From: Clostridia bacterium
GTDB lineage: Bacteria; Bacillota; Clostridia; Christensenellales; Borkfalkiaceae
DNA length: 19,160 nt
Direction: 5' to 3'
NCBI GenBank assembly: GCA_017504065.1
Contig: JAFVRU010000057.1
Span: forward strand, 1 to 19,160
Shown: piece by piece, positions 1 through 7,617 of the stretch
Numbering within the stretch: the stretch's first letter is position 1
Layout: each line of letters begins with the position of its first letter
Translations under genes and position numbers: made by a program
The notes under the pieces: generated by a model
What the model was told of the DNA's origin: nothing
The model's database searches: none
What the model saw: the letters and a program-made list of their open reading frames with translations, nothing else

Positions 1-1839
1 GACGAAACTTGCCGTCAATTCGAACGGCTTTGTGCTCGGTTGCCCGAAATGCAAGAAAAACGTCGGCTGTTAGACAAGCTCCCGTCGGCAAAAGCGGTGG
101 ATCGCGAAGACCGCGCGTTGGAGCATAATTTACAGGAACAGGCAACGGCGGAACGCAACGTAAAAGCTGCCGAAATCGCCTTGCAAGCCGCGACGAACGC
201 GCTGCAAAACGCGCAAACGGCGTTGGAGAAAGGGGAATACGATTCGCAAATTCTACGCCTTTCCGTCGCGATCGAAACGGTCAAGGGCGCGCAGACGGAT
301 ATTCAGGCGGCGGAGCGCGCAAAACGGGATTTGGACGTATGCCGCGCGGAATTTAAGCGCTTGGAAGCGCAATACCCGAAAGAAGATTTCGACGGGCAAC
401 GCGCCGCGTGGGAAAGGGAGCTGGAAAAACTCGGCGACGACGAGAACTTGGTCGAATATATCAAACACCATTTCAAGGACGCGCTACTTGCGGAAGAATA
501 CGCGGAAGTCCGCGGGGATTTGCGGGCGCTCGTAGAAAAATATCCGATCGTGGCGGCGGACGTAGACAAGCTCTTGGAAAAATATACCTTTCAAAACCGC
601 ATGGGCGGCGAAGAAAAGGTGCTCGACGTAGCCAAGCTACAGGTGGCGTTCAAGGCGCTTGAACGGGAACGAAAAGAGCTGAAAAAGCAGTTGGAAGCGT
701 TGGAAGCCCGTAAACGGGCGTACGACGAGAACGAGCTGAAAAAATCCGCTTTGACCGAACAGGGCAAGCTGTATCGGCAAGCGTACGACAGCGCGACGGA
801 AAAAATCCGCGCCGTACGGGAGCTCGGGGATTTGCAGGAGTTGGAAAAGTCCTTGCAAGCGTTACAAGCGGAAAAAGCCGCGGCGCAACGCAAACTCGAA
901 CACGCGCAGGCGATCGAGCGCGACGCGCGCGCGGAAGCGGTAAAAGCGCAGGGCTTGTTCGACTTCCACAAAAACGCGGAAAACGGACTCCGTCAACACG
1001 TGCAAACGGCGCTCAAAGAACACGCGTTTGAAAGCGTGGAAACGGCGCGGCAGCTCTTGCGAGCGGTTGGCGACGAGAATACGGTGAAAGCGGAATGCGA
1101 CGGGTTCTTTGAAAAGCATGCGTTTTATAAGAACAAAATCGCGGAAACGGATTTGGGGAAATTTGCGGAGTACGATACGGACGCCGTGCGAACAGCTACC
1201 GAAAAGCGGGAAGCGGCGCAACGGGAACAGAACGCGCTTACAGGCAAGCTCGCCGCAGGCAAAGCGGAGCTCGATCGGCTGCTTTTGCTCCGAGAAAAGT
1301 ATCGCGGGTTACAGCAACAGCTGCAGGAGATCGGGAAACGCAAGAAAGTTTGCGACGAGTTGCGGCAGCTGGTCAAAAACAATAAGTTTTTGGAATTTAT
1401 CGCGTCCGAGTATTTGCAGGAAATTTGCGGTCAGGCGAGCCGAACGCTACTCTCCCTTACAAGCGGCAGATATTTTCTCCGCTACGAAGAAAAGTTTATG
1501 GTCGGCGACAATCTCGACGGCGGGAACTTGCGGGCGGTAAAAACGCTTTCGGGCGGGGAAACGTTCCTGGTTTCTTTGTCGCTTGCCCTGTCGCTGAGCG
1601 CGACGATCTGCGCGCAGGCCTTGCGACCGATCGAATTTTTCTTCTTGGACGAAGGGTTCGGGACGTTGGACGGCAAGCTCGTGGAAACGGTCATGGACGT
1701 GCTTGGGAAGCTCGGGAAAGAGTTCACGGTTGGGTTGATTTCTCACGTGGAAGAACTAAAACACAGAATTGATAATAAACTATTGGTAACGGGAGCAAGT
1801 GAAACGCACGGCTCAAGCGTACGCGTCGTCAGCTTTTAA
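1..1839 (+). CDS. sbcC: Exonuclease subunit SbcC, C-terminal part (5' end outside window)
   Basis: SbcC is the SMC/Rad50-like ATPase that, with the nuclease SbcD, opens DNA hairpins and processes double-strand ends in the cytoplasm. The reading frame is open from base 1, so this is the C-terminal ~612 residues of a protein that normally has about 1000-1100. The first ~450 visible residues are a charged Lys/Glu/Ala-rich coiled coil. The C-terminal ATPase lobe follows, with the ABC signature LSGGETF (nt 1546-1566) and the Walker B/D-loop segment FFFLDEGFGTLD (around nt 1636-1671). A late His in ISHVEEL fits the family H-loop. No CxxC zinc hook is visible, so the hook should lie upstream of the window. 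sbcD would be expected just upstream. The TAA stop is followed by a 41-nt gap. The family call is secure from the signature motifs. Confidence 0.95.
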   Translation, partial: DETCRQFERLCARLPEMQEKRRLLDKLPSAKAVDREDRALEHNLQEQATAERNVKAAEIALQAATNALQNAQTALEKGEYDSQILRLSVAIETVKGAQTDIQAAERAKRDLDVCRAEFKRLEAQYPKEDFDGQRAAWERELEKLGDDENLVEYIKHHFKDALLAEEYAEVRGDLRALVEKYPIVAADVDKLLEKYTFQNRMGGEEKVLDVAKLQVAFKALERERKELKKQLEALEARKRAYDENELKKSALTEQGKLYRQAYDSATEKIRAVRELGDLQELEKSLQALQAEKAAAQRKLEHAQAIERDARAEAVKAQGLFDFHKNAENGLRQHVQTALKEHAFESVETARQLLRAVGDENTVKAECDGFFEKHAFYKNKIAETDLGKFAEYDTDAVRTATEKREAAQREQNALTGKLAAGKAELDRLLLLREKYRGLQQQLQEIGKRKKVCDELRQLVKNNKFLEFIASEYLQEICGQASRTLLSLTSGRYFLRYEEKFMVGDNLDGGNLRAVKTLSGGETFLVSLSLALSLSATICAQALRPIEFFFLDEGFGTLDGKLVETVMDVLGKLGKEFTVGLISHVEELKHRIDNKLLVTGASETHGSSVRVVSF

Positions 1840-1880
1840 CCGTTGAGCTAAAAAAATTTTTTGGGGACTGAAAGGGCGAA

Positions 1881-3626
1881 ATGGCTACGAAAAACAAAGA
1901 CAAAAAAGAACGGATCATCGTCAGCGCAATCTCTTTGTGGAAACAGTACGATTTAAAAACCCCTTTGGGCGCGAGCGAATGGGGCGTGGAAGAAAAGGAC
2001 GGGAAATACGCGTCCCACGTTTCCTATTCGGGACACACGGTATCGGACGGTAGCGTGCGGATCTACGCGCGGTTTTGTAAACCCGTGGACGGAACGAAAG
2101 ACCGCGATAAACTCCCCACCATCTTATTGCTTCCCGACGCAGGAAAAGCGACGGACGGGGAACTCATCGATTATTTCGTAGAAAAAGGGTACGCGGTGTT
2201 GATGCCCGATTATTCGGGGAAATGCGCGTCGGACGGCGAAAACGTGCTCCGCACCATTTATCCGCAATCGCTCGATCACGGGAACTTTGAACGCGCGAAA
2301 GGCTTGTATGGAATGCGGGACGTGAACGCGGACGAATCGTCGTGGTTCGAGTGGACGTACGTCGCGCTCTATTCAATCAAGTATTTAAAATCCCGCGCGG
2401 ACGTTGGCAACGTCGGGGTTGTGGGAATCCGCAAAGGCGGGGAAATCGCATGGCAAACGATGCTCTCTCCCGACGTGAAATGCGGCGTGCCGATTAACGC
2501 GGCTGGCTGGAGATCGTTTTTGAATATTGCAAAATTCGGCGACAATATCGCGCACAATTTGAGCGACGATCGGCATCGGTATATCGCGGCGGCGGAAGCG
2601 CAATCCTATGCTCCGTACGTCAAGTGCCCCGTGCTCATGCTTTGCGCGCTTCGGGATCGGGAATTCGATTGCGATCGGGCGTACGATACGTATTCTCGGA
2701 TCGGGAATTCGGACGGGAACGCGCTTGTATATTCCGCGGATAGCGGCGCGTGTATCGGCGCGACGGCGATCGCGAACATGGATTTGTTCTTGGAAAAGAA
2801 CTTGAAAGGTAGAGAAATTTATATTCCCGATACGCTGAACGTTGCCCTGAAAGAAGTGGAAGACGGCTTGGAAGTATCGGTCGAATGCGACAAGGAAGGG
2901 ATTTTGGAAGAAACGGGCGTATTCTATGCCGAAGCGGACGTGCAAACGAAATCCACGTATCGGGATTGGCGACGGGTTTATAAAGCGGACGGTCGCGCAG
3001 TCAAGAACGGGAAAACGAGCTGCGTAGTCAAACCGTTCGCGGGCGCGACGGCGGTGTTTGCGTACGCGTATGCGAAATATATCAACGGGTTTTGCGTGAT
3101 GTCCAAAATCACGTCCAAACGCCTTTCCAAAACCAACCCTGCGGCGGTAAAAAGCCGTATGATCTTTTCGGGTAAGGAAATGGATACGTTCGGGATCGCG
3201 CAACACGAAGCCTATTCCGTCGGCGGGATCTTGATGGAACGGGAAACGTTGCCCAAAGCAACGCGCGGCTACGGCGAGATCCAAGGCGCGTATTCCGTCA
3301 GCGGAATCAAGACGTATAAAATCAGTTCGCCCAAATACGTACCTGCGGAGAACGCGTTGCTCGAATTCGACGCGTATTCGGCGGAAACGCAGGAACTACT
3401 CGTTACTATTGAAGTTTCGGATATGGAAGCGGGCGACGAGCGGTATACCTGCGCCGTGGAAATCAAGGGCGGCGGGAAATGGAAACGCATCATTTTACGC
3501 GCGGCGGATTTCAAGGGCGTCATCCACGGGATTCCGCTTGAGAATTTTTATAAAGGCAGCGCGCTGTCGTTCGAGAGCGCGTATGAAGAAAAGGAATTTT
3601 CGATCACGAACATTCTTTGGCTGTAA
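1881..3626 (+). CDS. Alpha/beta-hydrolase-like protein, probably catalytically dead, with C-terminal beta domains
   Basis: This 581-residue protein has an N-terminal segment (1-45), an alpha/beta-hydrolase-like domain (~50-310) of the acetyl-xylan-esterase/dienelactone-hydrolase type, and ~270 C-terminal residues that look like beta-sandwich modules. Hydrolase landmarks are the strand TILLLPDAGK (80-89), YAVLMPDYSG (104-113), and the nucleophile-elbow strand VGVVGIRKGGEIAW (178-191). At the elbow the usual G-x-S-x-G is G182-I-R-K-G186, so the catalytic Ser position holds Arg184. The acid-loop region (PVLMLCALRDREFD) keeps Asp259 and Asp263. The region that should carry the catalytic His reads SADSGACIG (285-293), with no His. 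No signal peptide is evident, so it is probably cytoplasmic. Start is ATG with a modest GAAAGGG upstream. It may be a binding or scaffold pseudoenzyme, or a family using other residues. Fold call is moderate; its role is unknown. Confidence 0.75.
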   Translation: MATKNKDKKERIIVSAISLWKQYDLKTPLGASEWGVEEKDGKYASHVSYSGHTVSDGSVRIYARFCKPVDGTKDRDKLPTILLLPDAGKATDGELIDYFVEKGYAVLMPDYSGKCASDGENVLRTIYPQSLDHGNFERAKGLYGMRDVNADESSWFEWTYVALYSIKYLKSRADVGNVGVVGIRKGGEIAWQTMLSPDVKCGVPINAAGWRSFLNIAKFGDNIAHNLSDDRHRYIAAAEAQSYAPYVKCPVLMLCALRDREFDCDRAYDTYSRIGNSDGNALVYSADSGACIGATAIANMDLFLEKNLKGREIYIPDTLNVALKEVEDGLEVSVECDKEGILEETGVFYAEADVQTKSTYRDWRRVYKADGRAVKNGKTSCVVKPFAGATAVFAYAYAKYINGFCVMSKITSKRLSKTNPAAVKSRMIFSGKEMDTFGIAQHEAYSVGGILMERETLPKATRGYGEIQGAYSVSGIKTYKISSPKYVPAENALLEFDAYSAETQELLVTIEVSDMEAGDERYTCAVEIKGGGKWKRIILRAADFKGVIHGIPLENFYKGSALSFESAYEEKEFSITNILWL

Positions 3627-3644
3627 TGTAAGGCGGGCGGAGCT

Positions 3645-3827
3645 ATGTACGAATTACATTCGGTCATTACCATGAAAAAACCGCATCCCTGCGGCGGTAG
3701 GGATTGGACGGTCGTTCGCGTGGGCGCGGACGTGAAATTGCAATGTATGCAATGCGGAAAATACGTGAATTTGACGCGCGACGAATTGAAAAAACGCGCA
3801 AAATCCACAGTACGTAAGGAGTTATAA
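3645..3827 (+). CDS. DUF951 family small protein (YyzM-like)
   Basis: This 60-residue protein matches the DUF951 family, whose hallmark is an N-terminal MKKPHPCG segment, then a W-x-V-x-R-x-G-x-D core and a CxxCG knuckle. Visible here are MKKPHPCGG (residues 10-18), W21, a VRVGADVKL segment, and C-M-Q-C-G (about 36-40) followed by a basic tail. The Cys arrangement suggests metal binding, but that is inference. The family is common in Firmicutes and its function is not established as far as I know. Start ATG 3645 has GGCGGAG just upstream; an internal ATG at 3672 would delete the conserved N-terminal strand. The stop TAA overlaps the ATG of the signal peptidase gene by one base (TAATG), which implies translational coupling. 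Confidence 0.85.
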   Translation: MYELHSVITMKKPHPCGGRDWTVVRVGADVKLQCMQCGKYVNLTRDELKKRAKSTVRKEL

Positions 3828-4477
3828 TGCGGAGAAAGGAACTACGGGACGGCGAGTTGTACGAATCGCGGTTTCAATTTAAAGAGCGTCGGGCGACGTA
3901 CCGTTTCTATACGGTAATCCTATGGCTGGTTTTTGCCGTATTCGCGTTTCGGGTATATTGGACGAACACGTTCGGCGGGGTGGAAGTGGACGGCTCGTCT
4001 ATGCGCAATACCCTGCAAAACGGCGAGAAGCTGCTCATGAAATACGTGGATGACGCGGACGATTTGGATTATGGGGATATCATCGTGGTCTATGTCGGGG
4101 ATTATGAAGAATGTAAAAGCGTGGGCAGCGATTATTTGATCAAACGCCTGATCGCCAAGGAAGGGGATCGGGTGCGCTGCAAGGACGGACAAGTCGAGAT
4201 TTGCTACTACGGCACGAGCGAGTTTATTCCGCTTGACGAGCCGTACGCATACTACGCCACGCCAGAAGGCAAAGCCGTGTACGACTTTGACGAGTATTTT
4301 GTGGACGTTGGCGAAATCTTTTTCTTGGGCGATAATCGGAACAATAGCTGCGACAGTCGGTTTAACGAGCCCAACGGTTCGCACTTATCGTATTTGTATA
4401 AATCGGACGACGTATTCGGCGTCGTTCCCGAATGGGCGGTAAAACACCAATCGATTTTAGCAAAAATATTCTTTTAG
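3827..4477 (+). CDS. lepB: Signal peptidase I
   Basis: Type I signal peptidase (family S26), a membrane serine/lysine protease that removes signal peptides from secreted preproteins. The 216-residue protein has a basic cytoplasmic N-terminus, one transmembrane helix (~27-45) and an extracytoplasmic catalytic domain, the usual Gram-positive layout. The catalytic Ser58 sits in VDGSSMRNTL (box B) and the general-base Lys106 in DYLIKRLIAKEGD (box D). Box E is visible as FFLGDNRNNSCDSR. The box B residues after Met are RNTL rather than the common xPTL, a mild variation. The start ATG overlaps the DUF951 stop by one base, with AAGGA at 3816-3820 serving as ribosome binding site. Family assignment is firm. 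Whether this is the main signal peptidase or one of several paralogues cannot be told here. Confidence 0.95.
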   Translation: MRRKELRDGELYESRFQFKERRATYRFYTVILWLVFAVFAFRVYWTNTFGGVEVDGSSMRNTLQNGEKLLMKYVDDADDLDYGDIIVVYVGDYEECKSVGSDYLIKRLIAKEGDRVRCKDGQVEICYYGTSEFIPLDEPYAYYATPEGKAVYDFDEYFVDVGEIFFLGDNRNNSCDSRFNEPNGSHLSYLYKSDDVFGVVPEWAVKHQSILAKIFF

Positions 4478-4484
4478 AGATAGC

Positions 4485-4491
4485 AAAGGAG
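4485..4491 (+). promoter_or_regulatory. Ribosome binding site that sets the degV start
   Basis: AAAGGAG lies 12 nt upstream of ATG 4504. The frame is open back to 4432, inside the signal peptidase gene, but that upstream part has no comparable site and would add residues not typical of DegV proteins. The conserved ITSDSTCDL start of the family follows directly after ATG 4504. Confidence 0.7.
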
Positions 4492-4503
4492 AGTAACAAT
4501 ATT

Positions 4504-5346
4504 ATGGCGATTCGTATTACATCAGACAGTACTTGCGATCTTGGCGAATATGTAGCCAAACGGGATATCGGCGTGTTGCCGATGACGGTGATTTTGGACG
4601 CGACCGTTTGTCATGACGGCGTGGACGTTACTCCGCAAGACATTTTCAATTTTGTTGCGGAGAAGAAGATCTTGCCGAAAACGAGCGCGATGAGCGAAGA
4701 AGAATACAAGACGTTTTTCCAAGAACAACTCGCTTACGGCGATGAAATTTTGCATTTCAACATTTCGTCGAAAAGCTCGGTTTCGCACAACAACGCGAAA
4801 GCTGCGGCAAAAGCCTTTCACGGCAAAGTCCGCGTGGTTGATAGCAAAGCTTTATCGTCCGGACAAGGTTTGCTTGTAATGAAAGCGGCGGATTTGCGCG
4901 ATCAGGGCAAGTCCATCGACGAGATCGAACAAACGGTTTTGCAGCTTCGGGATAAAGTCAACACGTCGTTTGTTCCCGATAGCTTGGATTATTTGTATAA
5001 AGGCGGTCGCGTATCGGGCATGGTAAAAACGGTGGCGAGTATGTTCAAGATTCACCCGCTGATTAAAATGGACGACGGACAACTCGTGCCCGGGAAGAAG
5101 TATAAGGGCAAGATGGAAATGCTCATAAAGCAATACATCGAAGACTTACGGAATACGTACCCGTCGTACGACAAGACGCGTTGTTTTATTACGCATTCTT
5201 CCGCTGACGAAAGTTTGGTGGAGATTGCGAAAGCGAAGACGAAAGAGTTGTTCGAATTCGACGAAGTTTTGGAAACGGTAGCGGGCGCGGTGGTAACTAG
5301 CCATTGCGGCAGAAACACGCTCGGACTGTTGTTTATTTACGAATAA
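4504..5346 (+). CDS. DegV family fatty-acid-binding protein (FakB-like)
   Basis: DegV-family proteins bind a single fatty acid; the FakB members present it to the kinase FakA for phosphorylation and entry into phospholipid synthesis. This 280-residue protein has the usual length. It opens with the family motif ITSDSTCDL and continues with LPKTSAMSEEEY (the conserved T-S segment of the lipid-binding pocket), HFNISSKSSVSHNNA, and the C-terminal-lobe region MFKIHPLIKMDDG followed by a GKxKGK-like stretch. Start ATG 4504 was chosen for the AAAGGAG site and family N-terminus. It lies 26 nt after lepB, probably in the same transcript. No fakA-like kinase gene is in the window. Substrate preference (saturated or unsaturated) cannot be read from the sequence. 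Confidence 0.93.
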   Translation: MAIRITSDSTCDLGEYVAKRDIGVLPMTVILDATVCHDGVDVTPQDIFNFVAEKKILPKTSAMSEEEYKTFFQEQLAYGDEILHFNISSKSSVSHNNAKAAAKAFHGKVRVVDSKALSSGQGLLVMKAADLRDQGKSIDEIEQTVLQLRDKVNTSFVPDSLDYLYKGGRVSGMVKTVASMFKIHPLIKMDDGQLVPGKKYKGKMEMLIKQYIEDLRNTYPSYDKTRCFITHSSADESLVEIAKAKTKELFEFDEVLETVAGAVVTSHCGRNTLGLLFIYE

Positions 5347-5355
5347 AAAGGAAGG
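5347..5355 (+). promoter_or_regulatory. Ribosome binding site that sets the start of the 191-aa membrane protein
   Basis: AAAGGAAGG lies 8 nt upstream of ATG 5364. It supports this start over the longer open frame that reaches back into degV. Confidence 0.65.
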
Positions 5356-5363
5356 AAAAGAAG

Positions 5364-5939
5364 ATGGTTTCAGTATACAGCGACGCCGATTATTTGGCGA
5401 TCTATAAGCAGCGTAGACGCGCGCGGATTTTTTACGGTAGTCTTTTGACGGCGTATCTCGTATTTTGTATTTCGCTTTGGATTTACTATATGTCTTTGCC
5501 GTACAAAGACCCCAACCAAGGCTGGCCGAAAATGTCCGTATACGTGGCTTCGGCGATCTTTATGGTGTTTTCTTGCATCTTTTTAGGGATCAAGTACAGC
5601 CGTATCCGTCGGTATTACCGAATGATCTCCTACGTATCGACGGGGCTCAAGAACGAAGAAACCAACCATTTCTACTGTTTTGAAGAAAAGAGCTTGCAAA
5701 AGGATAACATCGACGTTGTGGCGGCGATTTTCGAGACTTGGAACAAAAAGAAAAAGGAATGGATGGAGCGGGAAGTGTATTGCGATCCCGAAAAGCCGAT
5801 GCCCCCGTTTGAAGAAGGGGATCACGTGCGGTATATTACGCAAAGCAATTTCATTATTCAATACGAAATTTTACAAAAGCGCGCGTTGGAATTCGAAGAA
5901 GTGGACGATGACGAAGAAATTCTGCGCATTAGCGAATAA
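5364..5939 (+). CDS. Unrecognised two-helix membrane protein
   Basis: I do not recognise this 191-residue protein. It has a short basic N-terminal segment (KQRRRAR, 15-21), two hydrophobic helices (~22-44 and ~57-76) separated by a short polar loop containing DPNQGW, then a basic stretch (RIRRYYR) and a ~110-residue soluble C-terminal domain ending in a very acidic segment (EFEEVDDDEEIL). Positive charges before helix 1 and after helix 2 suggest both termini are cytoplasmic. Start ATG 5364 follows AAAGGAAGG at a good distance. It sits 17 nt after degV and 24 nt before the ACT-domain gene, so it is probably co-transcribed with both. Its position next to a lipid-binding protein does not establish a role. 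Confidence 0.85.
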   Translation: MVSVYSDADYLAIYKQRRRARIFYGSLLTAYLVFCISLWIYYMSLPYKDPNQGWPKMSVYVASAIFMVFSCIFLGIKYSRIRRYYRMISYVSTGLKNEETNHFYCFEEKSLQKDNIDVVAAIFETWNKKKKEWMEREVYCDPEKPMPPFEEGDHVRYITQSNFIIQYEILQKRALEFEEVDDDEEILRISE

Positions 5940-5963
5940 AGTGGAAAAACAAGGAGAAGTTTT

Positions 5964-6233
5964 ATGAGAGCAGTCGTAACGGTAACAGGTAAAGACAATA
6001 AGGGTATTATTGCGAAAGTCAGCGGTTTCCTTTCGGAAAAGGGCGCGAACATTGAAGACATTTCCCAAACGATTTTGGGCGAATATTTCGCTATGATTAT
6101 GATTGTGGACGTTTCCGCAGTAGAACAGGAACTGTCTGCGCTCGCGGCGGAATGTGCGGAGCTCGGCAAGCAGATCGGAATGTCTATTTACGTACAACAC
6201 GAAGACATTTTCAACGCGATGCATAACGTATAA
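5964..6233 (+). CDS. ACT domain protein, UPF0237 family
   Basis: This 89-residue protein is a single ACT domain with a C-terminal helix. It has the typical opening MRAVVTVTGKDNKGIIAKVSGFL, in which G-x-D-x-x-G-I-I marks the usual ligand-binding turn, followed by GANIEDISQTI. This matches the UPF0237 group (for example SP0238 of Streptococcus pneumoniae). Such domains bind small ligands, often amino acids, and act as regulators. It is 17 nt upstream of the UPF0210 gene, the arrangement known in many Firmicutes, so the two products probably work together. The start ATG has AAGGAG about 8 nt upstream. Ligand unknown. Confidence 0.92.
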   Translation: MRAVVTVTGKDNKGIIAKVSGFLSEKGANIEDISQTILGEYFAMIMIVDVSAVEQELSALAAECAELGKQIGMSIYVQHEDIFNAMHNV

Positions 6234-6250
6234 AAGGACAGGAGAAGGAT

Positions 6251-7606
6251 ATGTTCAGTAATAACGACGTTTTAGAAACCATTGCGATGGTGGAAAAGGA
6301 ACATTTGGATATCCGCACGATCACGATGGGGATTTCCTTGCTCGGCTGTATCCGCGACAGCGCGGAAGAAACGGCGAGAAAGGTTTACGATCTCGTCTGT
6401 AAAAAAGCGGAGAACATTGTCAAAACGGCAAGGGATCTCTCGGGGGAATACGGAATTCCCATCGTTAACAAACGGGTATCGGTTACGCCCGTGAGCTTGC
6501 TTTGCGCGGCGTTCCCCGAAAAAGCGCCGCTGATCGGCAAAGCGCTCGACGACGCGGCGGAAACGCTCGGCATCGACTTTTTGGGCGGGTATTCCGCGCT
6601 CGTACACAAGGCGACGGCGGACTACGAACGTAAATTTATCCGTACCATTCCCGAAGTTTTGGCGACGACGAAACGGTTGTGTTCGTCCGTCAACGTCGGT
6701 TCGACGAAATCGGGGATCAATATGGAAGCGGTCAAAATGATGGGCGAAGCGTTCAAGGAAGCGGCTTTGCTTACGAAAGACCAAGACGGAATCGGCGCGG
6801 CGAAACTCGTGGCGTTTTGTAACGCGGTGGAAGACAATCCGTTCATGGCGGGCGCGTTCCACGGCGTAGGCGAAGCGGATACCGTCGTCAACGTCGGGGT
6901 TTCCGGCCCAGGAGTTGTGAAACACGCGTTGGAGAAAATTCCCGAAGCGGATTTGACGGAAGCGGCGGAAATGATCAAGCGCACAGCGTTTAAAATTACC
7001 CGCGCGGGACAACTTGTCGCGAAAGAAGCGGCGCGGCGTTTGAACGCGCAGTTCGGGATCGTCGATCTCTCGCTTGCTCCCACGCCTGCAATGGGCGACT
7101 CCGTCGCGCAAATTTTGGAAGAACTCGGAATCGAATGCGTCGGCGGACACGGTACGACGGCGGCGCTGGCGATGCTCAACGACGCGGTGAAGAAAGGCGG
7201 CGTTATGGCTTCTTCGCGAGTAGGCGGACTTTCAGGCGCGTTTATTCCCGTTTCCGAAGATATCGGCATGATTAGGGCTGCGGAAAAGGGCGCGATCACG
7301 CTCGATAAACTCGAAGCGATGACCTGCGTTTGCAGCGTTGGTTTAGATATGATCGCGATTCCCGGCGATACGCCCGCAACGACGATTGCGGCGATCATTG
7401 CGGACGAAGCGGCGATCGGTATGATCAACCAAAAAACTACGGCGGTGCGGATTATTCCAGCGCCTGGGAAAGACGTTGGCGACGAAGTCAGCTTCGGGGG
7501 ATTGCTCGGTAGAGCGCCGATTATGCCCGTTCATAAAACGGATTCTTCCAAGCTTATTAACCGTGGCGGCAATATTCCCGCGCCCATTCACAGCTTTAAA
7601 AATTAA
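6251..7606 (+). CDS. UPF0210 (DUF711, PFL family) protein
   Basis: This 451-residue protein matches UPF0210/DUF711 over its full length. Recognisable segments are the N-terminal DVLETIAMVEKEHLDIRTIT followed by MGISLLGC, the early NKRVSVTPVSLL, a Gly-rich VSGPGVVKHAL, the VDLSLAPTPAMGDSVA region, and the C-terminal TTAVRIIPAPGKDVGD. The family shares a fold distantly related to pyruvate-formate-lyase-like proteins. Its reaction is not established as far as I know. It is encoded 17 nt after the ACT-domain gene with GGAGAAGG as ribosome binding site, and the pairing is conserved in Firmicutes. Length is normal and no damage is seen. Confidence 0.93.
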   Translation: MFSNNDVLETIAMVEKEHLDIRTITMGISLLGCIRDSAEETARKVYDLVCKKAENIVKTARDLSGEYGIPIVNKRVSVTPVSLLCAAFPEKAPLIGKALDDAAETLGIDFLGGYSALVHKATADYERKFIRTIPEVLATTKRLCSSVNVGSTKSGINMEAVKMMGEAFKEAALLTKDQDGIGAAKLVAFCNAVEDNPFMAGAFHGVGEADTVVNVGVSGPGVVKHALEKIPEADLTEAAEMIKRTAFKITRAGQLVAKEAARRLNAQFGIVDLSLAPTPAMGDSVAQILEELGIECVGGHGTTAALAMLNDAVKKGGVMASSRVGGLSGAFIPVSEDIGMIRAAEKGAITLDKLEAMTCVCSVGLDMIAIPGDTPATTIAAIIADEAAIGMINQKTTAVRIIPAPGKDVGDEVSFGGLLGRAPIMPVHKTDSSKLINRGGNIPAPIHSFKN

Positions 7607-7617
7607 AGGAGAAAATT

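Noticed and set aside
1850..1862. A-run/T-run palindrome between sbcC and the hydrolase-like gene
   Set aside because: It has no GC stem and no loop, so it does not form a credible terminator; the genes may be co-transcribed.
2385..3284. 299-codon open frame on the minus strand
   Set aside because: It is fully antisense to the hydrolase-like gene, has an Arg/Phe/His-rich composition typical of reverse reading of this codon usage, and shows no recognisable motif.
6272..7428. Two long minus-strand open frames (6272-7150 and 6622-7428)
   Set aside because: Both lie antisense to the clearly conserved UPF0210 gene and have low-complexity, non-protein-like composition.
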